Below are positions 17,050-24,543 of a stretch of 64,000 bases of DNA, piece by piece (the first letter of the stretch is position 1; the number at the start of each line of letters is the position of its first letter). The stretch comes from Rikenellaceae bacterium (GTDB lineage: Bacteria > Bacteroidota > Bacteroidia > Bacteroidales > Rikenellaceae), in NCBI GenBank assembly GCA_902363575.1, contig CABJAJ010000003.1:1-64000 (forward strand). The letters are read 5' to 3'. The translations under genes were made by a program, and so were the position numbers. Under the pieces are notes generated by a model. That model saw nothing but the letters and a program-made list of their open reading frames with translations, ran no database searches and had not been told where the DNA came from.

Positions 17050-17057
17050 TATCTTTG
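17050..17057 (+). promoter_or_regulatory. -7 type box of the structured RNA
   Basis: TATCTTTG, a perfect TAnnTTTG box, with a TTG at 17025-17027 (22 bp upstream, slightly long). Transcription should begin near 17062, exactly at the 5' end of the structured RNA described next, and 240 bp before the WG-repeat gene. Confidence 0.6.
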
Positions 17058-17061
17058 TAGC

Positions 17062-17266
17062 GTGCGGTCTGTGAGGGCCGACGACATACAAGGCATAAAA
17101 GCGCATCGGCTTTTTTCTTACCGTTGGAAATTGGACACTTTCAAGTCAAGTAAGGAACAAAGGTTGGTGCTCTCGCTGTTTTTCAGCGTGAGCATAATCC
17201 TGAATTCTACTTGGCGGGTCGTCCAATACCTCAACGGTGAATCGGGAAATTGTTCACGCTTTTTTG
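17062..17266 (+). ncRNA. Candidate rod-shaped structured RNA with own promoter and terminator
   Basis: About 205 nt between a -7 box and a T-run. Nested complementary segments form one long rod: ACCGTTG 17120-17126 with CAACGGT 17232-17238, TTGGAC 17131-17136 with GTCCAA 17221-17226, CAAGTA 17147-17152 with TACTTG 17208-17213, AGG 17153-17155 with CCT 17199-17201, TGCTC 17168-17172 with GAGCA 17190-17194 and GCTG 17175-17178 with CAGC 17184-17187 around a T5 loop. GTGAA/TTCAC (17237-17241, 17253-17257) then TTTTTT is the terminator, and GCGTG at 17060-17064 could instead pair with CACGC at 17255-17259. The 77-codon frame inside has no coding character. It could be a small RNA (6S-like shape) or a leader acting on the WG gene. 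Confidence 0.6.
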
Positions 17267-17304
17267 TCTTCGGGGGAAAGGAACCAACCCTTTAATAATT
17301 AAAT

Positions 17305-19002
17305 ATGAAGACAAAAAATTTACTTATCGCAGCGGCCTGTCTGGCGGCAGGCTGCGGTGGCGGCGGCGACGCCTGGCGAACCACGGATCTGACTTACATC
17401 CCCCTTGTGGCAGACGATCCGGAGGGAGGCGAATACACCGTTTATGTCGATACCCGTAACGGAAAGACGGGGGGAAACGTTCCGTGGGGCGGCTTGTTCT
17501 TCGACGGATACGCCGTTGTCGAATCTGCCGACGGCATGAATTTTATCGACCGCAACTGGAATATGCTCGCAGAGACTTGTTTTCGCGACGTGACGATCTT
17601 CGACGACGGGGTTGCATGGGCCGTACGACCCGGTGGACTGTTGGAGGCGATCGACAGGCGCGGACGCCCGCTGTTCGAGCTCCGGCAGGCAGAAGCCGCC
17701 TGCGCTTTCCACGAAGGGCTGGCCGTTTTTACCGACGCGAAGGGTCTCTGGGGCGTTGTCGATAAGAAAGGCCGGGTGGTGGTCGAGCCCGTCTGGGCCG
17801 AAACGGGGCCGATGTACGTCGGCGGATTGATCCCCGTCAAAGAGGCCGGGACTGATCTGTGGGGAATCGCGGACACAAAAGGCGAACTGGTGGTCGCCTG
17901 CAAATACGAGGAAATCGGAACGACCGATTGCGAGGAGGGATTCCGGTTCAATTACGTTCAGGCGCTCCGCGAAGGGCGTATCCCGGTCTGCGACGCCTCC
18001 GGCAAATGGGGCGTGATCGACCGCAAGGGGAACCTACAGATCAATCCGCAGTTCGACGGAATAACGCTCGACGGTAAAAATTACCTCTTCTGCAAAGGGC
18101 GCAACTACGGGTGGTGTGACCGTGACGGAAAGTATCTGATCAATCCCCGGTACAGCGATGCCTGCCTTTTCGCAGAGAGCGACCTTGCCGCCGTCCGGGA
18201 CGGCGACACCGACCGCTGGGGCTTCATCGATAAAAAGGGCGAATGGGCGATCGAGCCTCAGTTCCGTCAGGCCATGCAGTTCCTGCCGTGCGGGGTGGCT
18301 CCTGTGCGCGACGCCGGCAGTCGGGATTGGGGCGCCGTGGACAAGCACGGAAAATACGTCGTCAATCCGCAGTTCCGCTCCGTTTACGAATACGGTGCCG
18401 ACGACCGGCTGCTCGTTTTCGACCAGTCGGGAAGCGTGGGCGTGATCGATGCCCGGGGCAAGTATATCGTAGCGCCCGATTACAGCAATGCATCTGTCGG
18501 CCTGACACGGAATGTGTCGGGTATCGGCGGCCCATATAAGGCAGCAAGCGATTTCGTCGATACGGAGGCCCTCGCCGAGCTGATCGATGCGAAAATCCGC
18601 AGCCTGAAAGCCACCACCGCTGCAGGGCTTCAGGTAGCCTACGGGTTGAAAGAATCGCGTTTCCCGCGCAGCGGCGGCGATATGACCGTATATAACGCGG
18701 AGGAAACGCCGCTGGTGCATTGCAAAATCTGCGTCACGGGTCTCAACGCCTGGAGCCGGACATCCGACGGATGGTTCGGTTACAACTATACGTTCCTCCC
18801 CGACACGCCCGTGAAGAGTTATACCCTTACGGCGGAGTTCAGGGGCAAGGCATCGCGGTCTGTCGGGGGTGTCATGGAGGCGATGAAAAGGAAATATGCC
18901 TATGACCAAGAGCGGAGCGCGTTCGCTATTCCCGGTTATGCCCAGGTGCTCGCCTTTCCCGTTGCCAACGGCGGGATTGTTTTTCACGTCAAAACCGAAT
19001 AA
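17305..19002 (+). CDS. WG-repeat lipoprotein
   Basis: A 565-residue exported lipoprotein: the signal ends CLAAGC with Cys17. It carries about seven WG (KWG) repeats, each about 35 residues with the pattern WG-ID-KG-INPQF, near residues 149, 185, 234, 268, 303, 341 and 378 (for example KWGVIDRKGNLQINPQF). The last 150 residues are a separate domain without a recognised family. WG repeats form beta-propeller-like surfaces; a binding or scaffold role outside the inner membrane is inference. It begins 39 bp after the terminator of the structured RNA and has no clear promoter of its own, so read-through may matter. The Sel1-repeat gene follows after 46 bp. Confidence 0.85.
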   Translation: MKTKNLLIAAACLAAGCGGGGDAWRTTDLTYIPLVADDPEGGEYTVYVDTRNGKTGGNVPWGGLFFDGYAVVESADGMNFIDRNWNMLAETCFRDVTIFDDGVAWAVRPGGLLEAIDRRGRPLFELRQAEAACAFHEGLAVFTDAKGLWGVVDKKGRVVVEPVWAETGPMYVGGLIPVKEAGTDLWGIADTKGELVVACKYEEIGTTDCEEGFRFNYVQALREGRIPVCDASGKWGVIDRKGNLQINPQFDGITLDGKNYLFCKGRNYGWCDRDGKYLINPRYSDACLFAESDLAAVRDGDTDRWGFIDKKGEWAIEPQFRQAMQFLPCGVAPVRDAGSRDWGAVDKHGKYVVNPQFRSVYEYGADDRLLVFDQSGSVGVIDARGKYIVAPDYSNASVGLTRNVSGIGGPYKAASDFVDTEALAELIDAKIRSLKATTAAGLQVAYGLKESRFPRSGGDMTVYNAEETPLVHCKICVTGLNAWSRTSDGWFGYNYTFLPDTPVKSYTLTAEFRGKASRSVGGVMEAMKRKYAYDQERSAFAIPGYAQVLAFPVANGGIVFHVKTE

Positions 19003-19048
19003 CCGACCGGACGCTGAATAAATACCAAATGATTTATCCATCTACATT

Positions 19049-20026
19049 ATGAAAAAAACGATTTTATGCCTGCTGTGCCTGCTGTGGGGCATGGCTGCCG
19101 GAGCGCAGGAAAATTTAGTGCGCGGGAAGCGCTATTACGAAAACAGGAATTACGCCGCCGCACTTCCGCTGTTGCAGGATGCGGCCAAAGAGGGGTATGG
19201 CGAAGCTTGTTACCTGCTCGGCAGGATGTACGATTTCGGGCTGGGTGTCGAACAGAACTATCCGATTGCCCTGCGCATGTTTCAGCGCGGACTGGAATAC
19301 GGATACGAACTGGGCGAATCCGAATTGGGCGGACTGTACGAGTGGGGCGACGGATGCACCGCCGACGCGCAGAAGGCTTTCGATTACTACCAGCGATCGC
19401 ATGCCCGGGGCGTTTTGTCCGGCACTTTCAATCTGGCTCGGTGTTATTATTACGGAAAGGGTGTTGCCGAGGATAATGAAAAGGCTTTCGGGATGCTGCA
19501 TGCCCTGGTCCGGAACGATGAGTTCAGATTCGACCTTACGGGCTATTACCGTCTTGCCTGTCGGATTCTGGGGGAGTGCTACCACAAAGGATTCGGCACG
19601 GAGGTGAATCTGAAGGAGGCGGTGTGCAATTACTTTTACAGCAAATCCCCGGATTGCCTCTATCTGGCAGCCCGGTTGGTGCATGACAACCGGCTGCCCG
19701 CCATGGGATACGAATACAGCATCAAGAATCTTATGGACGAGGCGATGGCCGGTGGCCTGGACGATGTACAGGCCTGCTACGATTATGCGGCATGGGCCAG
19801 CGAAGCGAATCCCGATTGGAGTCTGGCCGGGATCGGAGCTGAAAGCCGCGATGCCGTTGCGCTGTTCGGCTACCTGTCGAAAGCGGCCGAAGCGGGTTAC
19901 GGCCCCGCACAGAAGCTGCTCGGCGACTGGTATAGCCAGGGTCGGGGGACGCCGGTCAACCGATTGAAAGCGAAGGAGTGGTACGCCCGTGCGAAAGCGA
20001 ACGGCGAACAGGTGCCGGAAGAGTAG
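19049..20026 (+). CDS. Sel1-repeat (TPR-like) exported protein
   Basis: A 325-residue protein with a signal peptide (MKKTILCLLCLLWGMAAGAQ) and about six Sel1-like repeats of 36 residues: GYGEACYLLGRMYDFGLGVEQ, GYELGESELGGLYEWGDG, GVLSGTFNLARCYYYGKGV, ILGECYHKGFGTEV, and near the C-terminus GYGPAQKLLGDWYSQGRG. Such repeats form a helical solenoid for protein-protein contacts. The protein should be periplasmic or outer-membrane-associated. It is probably co-transcribed with the WG-repeat lipoprotein; pairing of two scaffold-type repeat proteins suggests one surface complex, which is inference. A strong terminator follows. Confidence 0.88.
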   Translation: MKKTILCLLCLLWGMAAGAQENLVRGKRYYENRNYAAALPLLQDAAKEGYGEACYLLGRMYDFGLGVEQNYPIALRMFQRGLEYGYELGESELGGLYEWGDGCTADAQKAFDYYQRSHARGVLSGTFNLARCYYYGKGVAEDNEKAFGMLHALVRNDEFRFDLTGYYRLACRILGECYHKGFGTEVNLKEAVCNYFYSKSPDCLYLAARLVHDNRLPAMGYEYSIKNLMDEAMAGGLDDVQACYDYAAWASEANPDWSLAGIGAESRDAVALFGYLSKAAEAGYGPAQKLLGDWYSQGRGTPVNRLKAKEWYARAKANGEQVPEE

Positions 20027-20044
20027 GCGTTGGCCGTCGGTATG

Positions 20045-20072
20045 AATCCGTCCCGTTCGGGGCGGATTTTTT
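20045..20072 (+). terminator. Rho-independent terminator after the Sel1 gene
   Basis: AATCCGtCCCG and CGGGgCGGATT form an 11-bp stem with one T-G mismatch, a two-base loop and a following T-run. It closes the WG-Sel1 transcript 19 bp after the stop. Confidence 0.8.
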
Positions 20073-20130
20073 ATATCCGGGCCCGGCGATCATTTTCTTG
20101 GCGGGAGGCGGTTTTTAGCCGTGAATTTTA

Positions 20131-20138
20131 TACCTTTG
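20131..20138 (+). promoter_or_regulatory. -7 type promoter box of yebC
   Basis: TACCTTTG fits TAnnTTTG and lies 35 bp before the yebC ATG. No TTG is seen at the usual distance upstream. Confidence 0.5.
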
Positions 20139-20173
20139 CAACACGAACGAAAAACAAGTAAAAAGCATAACCA

Positions 20174-20896
20174 ATGGGAAGAGCCTTTGAATACCGCAAA
20201 GCACGCAAGATGAAACGCTGGGGTCATATGGCCCGCACCTTCACCCGGCTGGGCCGCGAGATCGAAATCGCCGTCAAGGCCGGAGGTTCCGACCCCTCGG
20301 GCAATACGCGCCTGAGGGTCCTGATCCAGAACGCGAAGGCGGAGAATATGCCCAAGGAGAACGTCGAACGGGCCATCAAGCGGGCCACCGAGAAGGACGC
20401 CGCCGACTACAAGGAGGTGATCTACGAAGGATACGGCCCCCACGGTGTCGCCGTCATGGTGGAGACCGCCACCGACAACACCAACCGCACGGTGGCCAAC
20501 GTGCGCATGTACTTCAACAAGTGCGGCGGCACGCTGGGCAACAGCGGCAGCGTGGGTTTCATGTTCGAGCACAAATGCACCTATAAGTTCGTCGCCCCCG
20601 CCGGCACGGACATGGAGGAGCTCGAACTGGAGATGATCGACCTGGGGGTGGACGAGTTCTATCCCGAGGAGGACGGCGTGACGGTCTATGCCCCCTACGA
20701 GTCGTTCGGCGCCCTGCAGAAATGGCTCGAGGACCGGGGTTACGAGATCGTCTCGGGCGAGTCGGTGCGCATCCCGACCGACACGAAGGAGCTCGACGCC
20801 GAGCAGCGCGAGGCGGTCGAGAAGCTCGTCGAGAAACTGGAGGAGGACGACGACGTGGTGAACGTCTATACCACGCTCAAGGAAGAGGAGGAGTAG
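20174..20896 (+). CDS. yebC: YebC/PmpR (TACO1) family protein
   Basis: A 240-residue cytoplasmic protein of the YebC family. It starts MGRAFEYRKARKMKRWGHMA instead of the more usual AGHSKWANI, the variant common in Bacteroidota, and retains the conserved NTRLRVLIQNAKAENMPKEN, YEGYGPHGVAVMVE and FNKCGGTLGNSGSVGFMF segments. Members act as transcription regulators or, as shown for TACO1 and some bacterial YebC proteins, as translation factors that relieve ribosome stalling at proline runs. Which applies here cannot be told from sequence. Monocistronic, with its own promoter and terminator. Confidence 0.92.
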   Translation: MGRAFEYRKARKMKRWGHMARTFTRLGREIEIAVKAGGSDPSGNTRLRVLIQNAKAENMPKENVERAIKRATEKDAADYKEVIYEGYGPHGVAVMVETATDNTNRTVANVRMYFNKCGGTLGNSGSVGFMFEHKCTYKFVAPAGTDMEELELEMIDLGVDEFYPEEDGVTVYAPYESFGALQKWLEDRGYEIVSGESVRIPTDTKELDAEQREAVEKLVEKLEEDDDVVNVYTTLKEEEE

Positions 20897-20917
20897 CGGC
20901 TCGCTGCCGCATGCAGC

Positions 20918-20952
20918 GCCCCGGAACGGACAACCGTTCCGGGGCTTTTTTT
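20918..20952 (+). terminator. Rho-independent terminator after yebC
   Basis: A 12-bp perfect stem (GCCCCGGAACGG and its complement) with an ACAA loop and a run of seven T, 22 bp after the yebC stop. Confidence 0.88.
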
Positions 20953-21139
20953 CTCTGTGCGGAGCGTGTCGGGGCGGCTGTTCCGAAAAGACGGCGGAAT
21001 GGCACGAATGATGCAACGACAGGCGGCAGTGGGGTTCGTCCGTACCGCCGATCCGGTCGGGGGACTCCGGCAACCACGTATTACAAGAATCGTCCGCTTC
21101 CGAAAGGAACGGACATGAAACACTTAAAGTTCAAAAAAC

Positions 21140-22393
21140 ATGAAAAAACTCTACTTATCCGCTGCGGTGATCGCAGCTCTGCTGTTTTCGGGAGCCGTGC
21201 TGACCTCCTGCGACGACGACGATGACAAGACGCCCGACAACAATCCCAACACGATCACCTTCGAGAATGTGACCGCGGTCAAGAATTATGTGCAGAGCGG
21301 AACGTTCGACGCGGCCCAGCCCGGCGGCACCACGACGATCGTTTTCAACGCCGGCAAGGGTCAGACTTTGATGTTCGCCACCATGTACGGCTACTCCAAC
21401 GACCTCTTTTTCGCTCCCGAGAATCCGGGCCTGAAGCTCTACAACGACGACGGGACGCCCCGCACGGGTGACGTGTCGGCTGCCGTGCAGCTCTGGGACA
21501 ACGGTACGCGGGTCAATCAGAAGCCGGGTCCCGATGTGACCCATCCGGGGACGGCCGAAGTGGGCAACGTGACGCAGATCACCGACGGCCGCGATGTTGC
21601 AGGCAACACCTATCTGCCCGCATCGAGCCTGATGAAACTCACGCTCGCCTACGATGCCGTGAAGTCCGAGTTCACGCTGACCATCGCCAACATTTCGTCC
21701 GGTACGGCCAATGAGACGCCGTTCTCGGCGGGTGTGTGGGTCGTTTCCAACGTGCTCGACGGGGATCTGATCGTGGAGAAGCCTTTCTTCGAGAAGGATC
21801 AGAAATCCTCCACGCAGCTTACGGCGCTGGCCGAGAACGGCAACACCAAGCCTTACACCGACCTGATTACCCCGCAGACGGGCATCATCACCACGCTCTC
21901 GCCGGCTATCGTCGTCATCTATACGGGTGATACGAACCCCATCTACACGCTGGGTCAGAAAGACGCCCAGATCGGTCTGGCTGCCCTCGCGCAGCGCGGC
22001 GATCCCTCGCAGCTCGTGACCTCGCTGGGCAAACTGCCGCAGGTGAAGCACATCTACACCACGGGCGACGATATGGCCGACCCCGGGCAGAAGATGTACA
22101 CGCAGTATGAGGCGGCCGAAGGCGACAAGCTGGCTTATGCCCTGATGTTCGGCTACTCCAACGACTGGTTCTATGCCAACGAAAGTGCGGTCAATCCGCT
22201 TTCGAGGGGCGACATCTCGAACAACGTCGTGCTGCTCGACGACGGCACCGCCGTGTCGCAGTATCCCGGCGCGGGCAACGCCCAGCTGATCTTCGGCGGC
22301 ACGCTGATGCCCGAAGACCAGCCGATCACCAAGGTGGGCGACACCTATCCGGTGCCCTCGCCCAAGAATGTCATCAAGGTGACCATCAACTAA
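21140..22393 (+). CDS. Tandem Spondin-domain-like lipoprotein
   Basis: A 417-residue lipoprotein: the signal ends VLTSC with Cys24, followed by five Asp residues (CDDDDD), which resembles the lipoprotein export signal for surface display in Bacteroidota. Two related modules are visible: GYSNDLFFAPE near residue 84 with DNGTRVNQKPG near 119, and GYSNDWFYANES near 336 with DDGTAVSQYPG near 367. These match the core of Spondin-N domains, where the acidic residues bind calcium. So it is a surface lipoprotein with two Spondin-N-like domains joined by a linker. Role unknown; adhesion or matrix binding is a guess. It has a strong terminator and stands alone. Confidence 0.82.
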   Translation: MKKLYLSAAVIAALLFSGAVLTSCDDDDDKTPDNNPNTITFENVTAVKNYVQSGTFDAAQPGGTTTIVFNAGKGQTLMFATMYGYSNDLFFAPENPGLKLYNDDGTPRTGDVSAAVQLWDNGTRVNQKPGPDVTHPGTAEVGNVTQITDGRDVAGNTYLPASSLMKLTLAYDAVKSEFTLTIANISSGTANETPFSAGVWVVSNVLDGDLIVEKPFFEKDQKSSTQLTALAENGNTKPYTDLITPQTGIITTLSPAIVVIYTGDTNPIYTLGQKDAQIGLAALAQRGDPSQLVTSLGKLPQVKHIYTTGDDMADPGQKMYTQYEAAEGDKLAYALMFGYSNDWFYANESAVNPLSRGDISNNVVLLDDGTAVSQYPGAGNAQLIFGGTLMPEDQPITKVGDTYPVPSPKNVIKVTIN

Positions 22394-22407
22394 GCTCCGC
22401 TGCGGAC

Positions 22408-22450
22408 AACGAAAAAGGCCGCTCCCATTTCGGGAGCGGCCTTTTTCGTT
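22408..22450. terminator. Bidirectional terminator between Spondin gene and rplS
   Basis: Two perfectly complementary 19-base arms (22408-22426 and 22432-22450) around a five-base loop, with A-tracts on the left and T-tracts on the right inside the arms. It serves both convergent genes. Confidence 0.9.
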
Positions 22451-22460
22451 TCGGCCCGGA

Positions 22461-22829
22461 TTACTTCGAGGAGGTCATGCGTTTCTCCTTGATGCGGGCT
22501 TTCTTGCCGGTCAGATCGCGCAGGTAGTAAATGCGTGCGCGGCGCACCACGCCGATCTTGTTCACTTCGATCTTCTCGATGTGCGGCGAGTAGAGCGGGA
22601 AAATACGCTCGACGCCCACGCCGTTGGAGACCTTGCGGATGGTGAACATCCTGGTTTTGCCGGTGCCCTTGAGCTGGATCACCACGCCGCGGAAACTCTG
22701 CAGGCGCTCCTTGTTTCCCTCGACGATCTTGTAGGTGACGGTGATCGTGTCGCCCGCCTTGAACGACGGAACGTCCGTCTTGGTCCAAAGCTGCTCGTTT
22801 ACGAGCCGAATGAGTGCATCTTTGTTCAT
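22461..22829 (-). CDS. rplS: 50S ribosomal protein L19
   Basis: A 122-residue ribosomal protein at the 30S-50S interface (bridges with 16S rRNA). The family motifs are clear: [61 protein letters not shown] and [20 protein letters not shown]. The frame is open further upstream, but the promoter box lies at 22978-22985 and homology begins at the ATG at 22829. That leaves a leader of about 140 nt, long for this genome. It is monocistronic; trmD and rimM are not adjacent. Confidence 0.96.
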   Translation of the reverse strand: MNKDALIRLVNEQLWTKTDVPSFKAGDTITVTYKIVEGNKERLQSFRGVVIQLKGTGKTRMFTIRKVSNGVGVERIFPLYSPHIEKIEVNKIGVVRRARIYYLRDLTGKKARIKEKRMTSSK

Positions 22830-22977
22830 TGTTGCAACATTTGATATGAAAGCGCTCAACTTTACCGCTGTATCCCGCCTACCATGCGTTTCTGCACGCA
22901 ATCCCGCCGGCCCCCTGTGGTTCCGGCTCCGGTGCGACACCCAATGTAAGAGGTTGTTTCGCTCCCTTTCGGGAGGG

Positions 22978-23007
22978 CAAAGGTACGAATAATTTCCTAT
23001 TCCGCAA
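22978..23007 (-). promoter_or_regulatory. Promoter of rplS
   Basis: On the minus strand, TTG (23005-23007), 19 bp, TACCTTTG (22978-22985): a full match to the Bacteroidota consensus. Predicted start of transcription is near 22972, giving an untranslated leader of about 140 nt before the rplS ATG. Confidence 0.75.
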
Positions 23008-23068
23008 ACGGGGCGGCGTAAATTTCGCCGCTCGCTCCGTGCAGCGCTGCGATTACGTATAAATACGG

Positions 23069-23099
23069 TTGCGCGACCGCTTTGTTTGCGCTATTTTTG
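23069..23099 (+). promoter_or_regulatory. Promoter of the cupin gene
   Basis: TTG at 23069-23071, 20 bp, TATTTTTG at 23092-23099. The ATG at 23116 lies 16 bp beyond, so the leader is about 10 nt. This excludes the longer open frame that would begin at 23086. Confidence 0.75.
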
Positions 23100-23115
23100 C
23101 ACGAAACACAACGAT

Positions 23116-23688
23116 ATGGCGACAGGACGAACGGCCGGAGACGGCATCCCCTCCCTGCCCGGGAGCGGGTACGGGGATTTTTTCGGCGAGCTGACGGCGC
23201 TTGCCCGGCGCATGCCCGTGGACGAGGGGCTGGGCGCGGCGATCCGCGACCGCACGCTCGCGTTTCTGCAGGGCCGCACATTGGGGTTCGACACCTACAG
23301 CGAGCTCACGTATGTGCGCAACTATGTTGGACGGGATGCGGCCACCGGCTTCGAGGCGCTAGTGATGAGCTGGAGCCGGGGCAACGTGACCTCCGTGCAC
23401 GGTCATCCCCAACTGGCATGTTACTGCTTCGCCGACGGGGATTTCCTCGTCGAAACCTTCGAGGCCGTCGGCGGGGATCTGGTCCGTCCGTCGGGCTGCC
23501 GGCGGGTTGCGGGAGGGTGCGGATTCTATGCCGTCGGGCTGCCGGGGCGCTTCGACAACCACATCCACCGCATCACCTGCCTGAGCGAGCGGGGCCACAG
23601 CCTGCATGTCTATTCGGACGATGCGCTCAAAGGGCTGAAATATCGGGTGGCCGAAGAAAAAACAGGCTGCGCGGCAGGCGGGCTGTGA
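23116..23688 (+). CDS. Cysteine dioxygenase-like cupin
   Basis: A 190-residue cupin. NVTSVHGHPQLACYCF gives His95 and His97 and DNHIHRITC gives His149/His151, positions that match the three-histidine iron site of cysteine dioxygenase-type thiol dioxygenases; SWSRGN before the first His pair resembles the substrate-contact region. It would oxidise a thiol (cysteine or 3-mercaptopropionate) to a sulfinate with O2, which is notable in what is probably an anaerobe. Start chosen at the ATG at 23116 because the promoter occupies 23069-23099. Alternative: a cupin of unknown chemistry. surE follows after 46 bp with its own TATATTTG box. Confidence 0.72.
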   Translation: MATGRTAGDGIPSLPGSGYGDFFGELTALARRMPVDEGLGAAIRDRTLAFLQGRTLGFDTYSELTYVRNYVGRDAATGFEALVMSWSRGNVTSVHGHPQLACYCFADGDFLVETFEAVGGDLVRPSGCRRVAGGCGFYAVGLPGRFDNHIHRITCLSERGHSLHVYSDDALKGLKYRVAEEKTGCAAGGL

Positions 23689-23709
23689 CGGGGCTCGCGA
23701 TAATTTTCG

Positions 23710-23717
23710 TATATTTG
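23710..23717 (+). promoter_or_regulatory. -7 type box before surE
   Basis: TATATTTG, 17 bp before the surE ATG; no TTG at the usual distance. The leader would be about 12 nt. Confidence 0.5.
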
Positions 23718-23734
23718 CGGGTAAATAACGGAGC

Positions 23735-24526
23735 ATGAAAAAGGAAAAGCTGATCTTCGTCACCAACGACGACGGATACGACTCCAAGGGGCTGCGCGCG
23801 GCCGTTGAGGTGGCCCGCCGTTTCGGTCACGTCATCGCGATCGCCCCCGAGCGGATGCAGAGCGGCATGAGCCAGGCGATCACCATTTACAACCCCCTTT
23901 ATCTGAGGGAGGTGTCGGTGAGCGACGACGTGGAGATCTATGCCCTTTCCGGCACCCCGGTGGACTGCGTGAAGATGGCTTTCGACCATTTTCTGAAGGG
24001 CCGCCGGGTCGATCTGGCCATTTCGGGCATCAACCACGGCTCCAACTCCGCCGTCAATGTCCTCTATTCGGGGACGATGGGGGCGGCCATCGAGTGCAGC
24101 TTCTACGACTGCCCGTCTGTCGGGCTCTCGCTCGACGATCACGACCTGGATGCCGACTTCGAGGCTGCGATCCTTTACGGCGAACGGATCGTCAGGTCGG
24201 TGCTGGAGTCCCGGATTCCCCTGCCGCTCTGCCTGAACGTGAACGTGCCGGTCGGCAAGCCGGACGAGATCCGGGGGGTGCGCGTCTGCCGCCAGAACGC
24301 AGGCTCCTGGCGCGAGGAGTTCTTCTGCCACCACGACCCGCGCGGCCGGGAATACTTCTGGCTCACGGGCGCCTTCGTCAATGCCGAGCCCGAGGCGACC
24401 GACACCGACGAATGGGCTCTCGGCCACGGTTACGTCTCGGTCGTGCCCGTGCAGGTGGATCTGACCGCCTACCGGCAGATGCCGGCGCTCGAGGCGGCCC
24501 TCGGGCCGTTGGGGGATACGAAGTGA
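23735..24526 (+). CDS. surE: 5'/3'-nucleotidase SurE
   Basis: A 263-residue metal-dependent nucleoside monophosphate phosphatase. The active-site residues are all visible: NDDG at 11-14 (Asp12, Asp13), Ser43 in QSGMSQ and Asn100 in ISGINHGSN. Family members also cleave short polyphosphate. In other Bacteroidales surE precedes lpxB; here it is followed after 17 bp by a sensor kinase gene instead, so the usual neighbourhood has been rearranged. Cytoplasmic. Confidence 0.95.
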   Translation: MKKEKLIFVTNDDGYDSKGLRAAVEVARRFGHVIAIAPERMQSGMSQAITIYNPLYLREVSVSDDVEIYALSGTPVDCVKMAFDHFLKGRRVDLAISGINHGSNSAVNVLYSGTMGAAIECSFYDCPSVGLSLDDHDLDADFEAAILYGERIVRSVLESRIPLPLCLNVNVPVGKPDEIRGVRVCRQNAGSWREEFFCHHDPRGREYFWLTGAFVNAEPEATDTDEWALGHGYVSVVPVQVDLTAYRQMPALEAALGPLGDTK

Positions 24527-24543
24527 AATAACCGCATAAGACC

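Noticed and set aside
17062-17295. A 77-codon open frame (plus strand) in the structured RNA
   Set aside because: The frame crosses both arms of the rod and the terminator hairpin, has no ribosome-binding context and no family resemblance; RNA pairing explains the sequence better.
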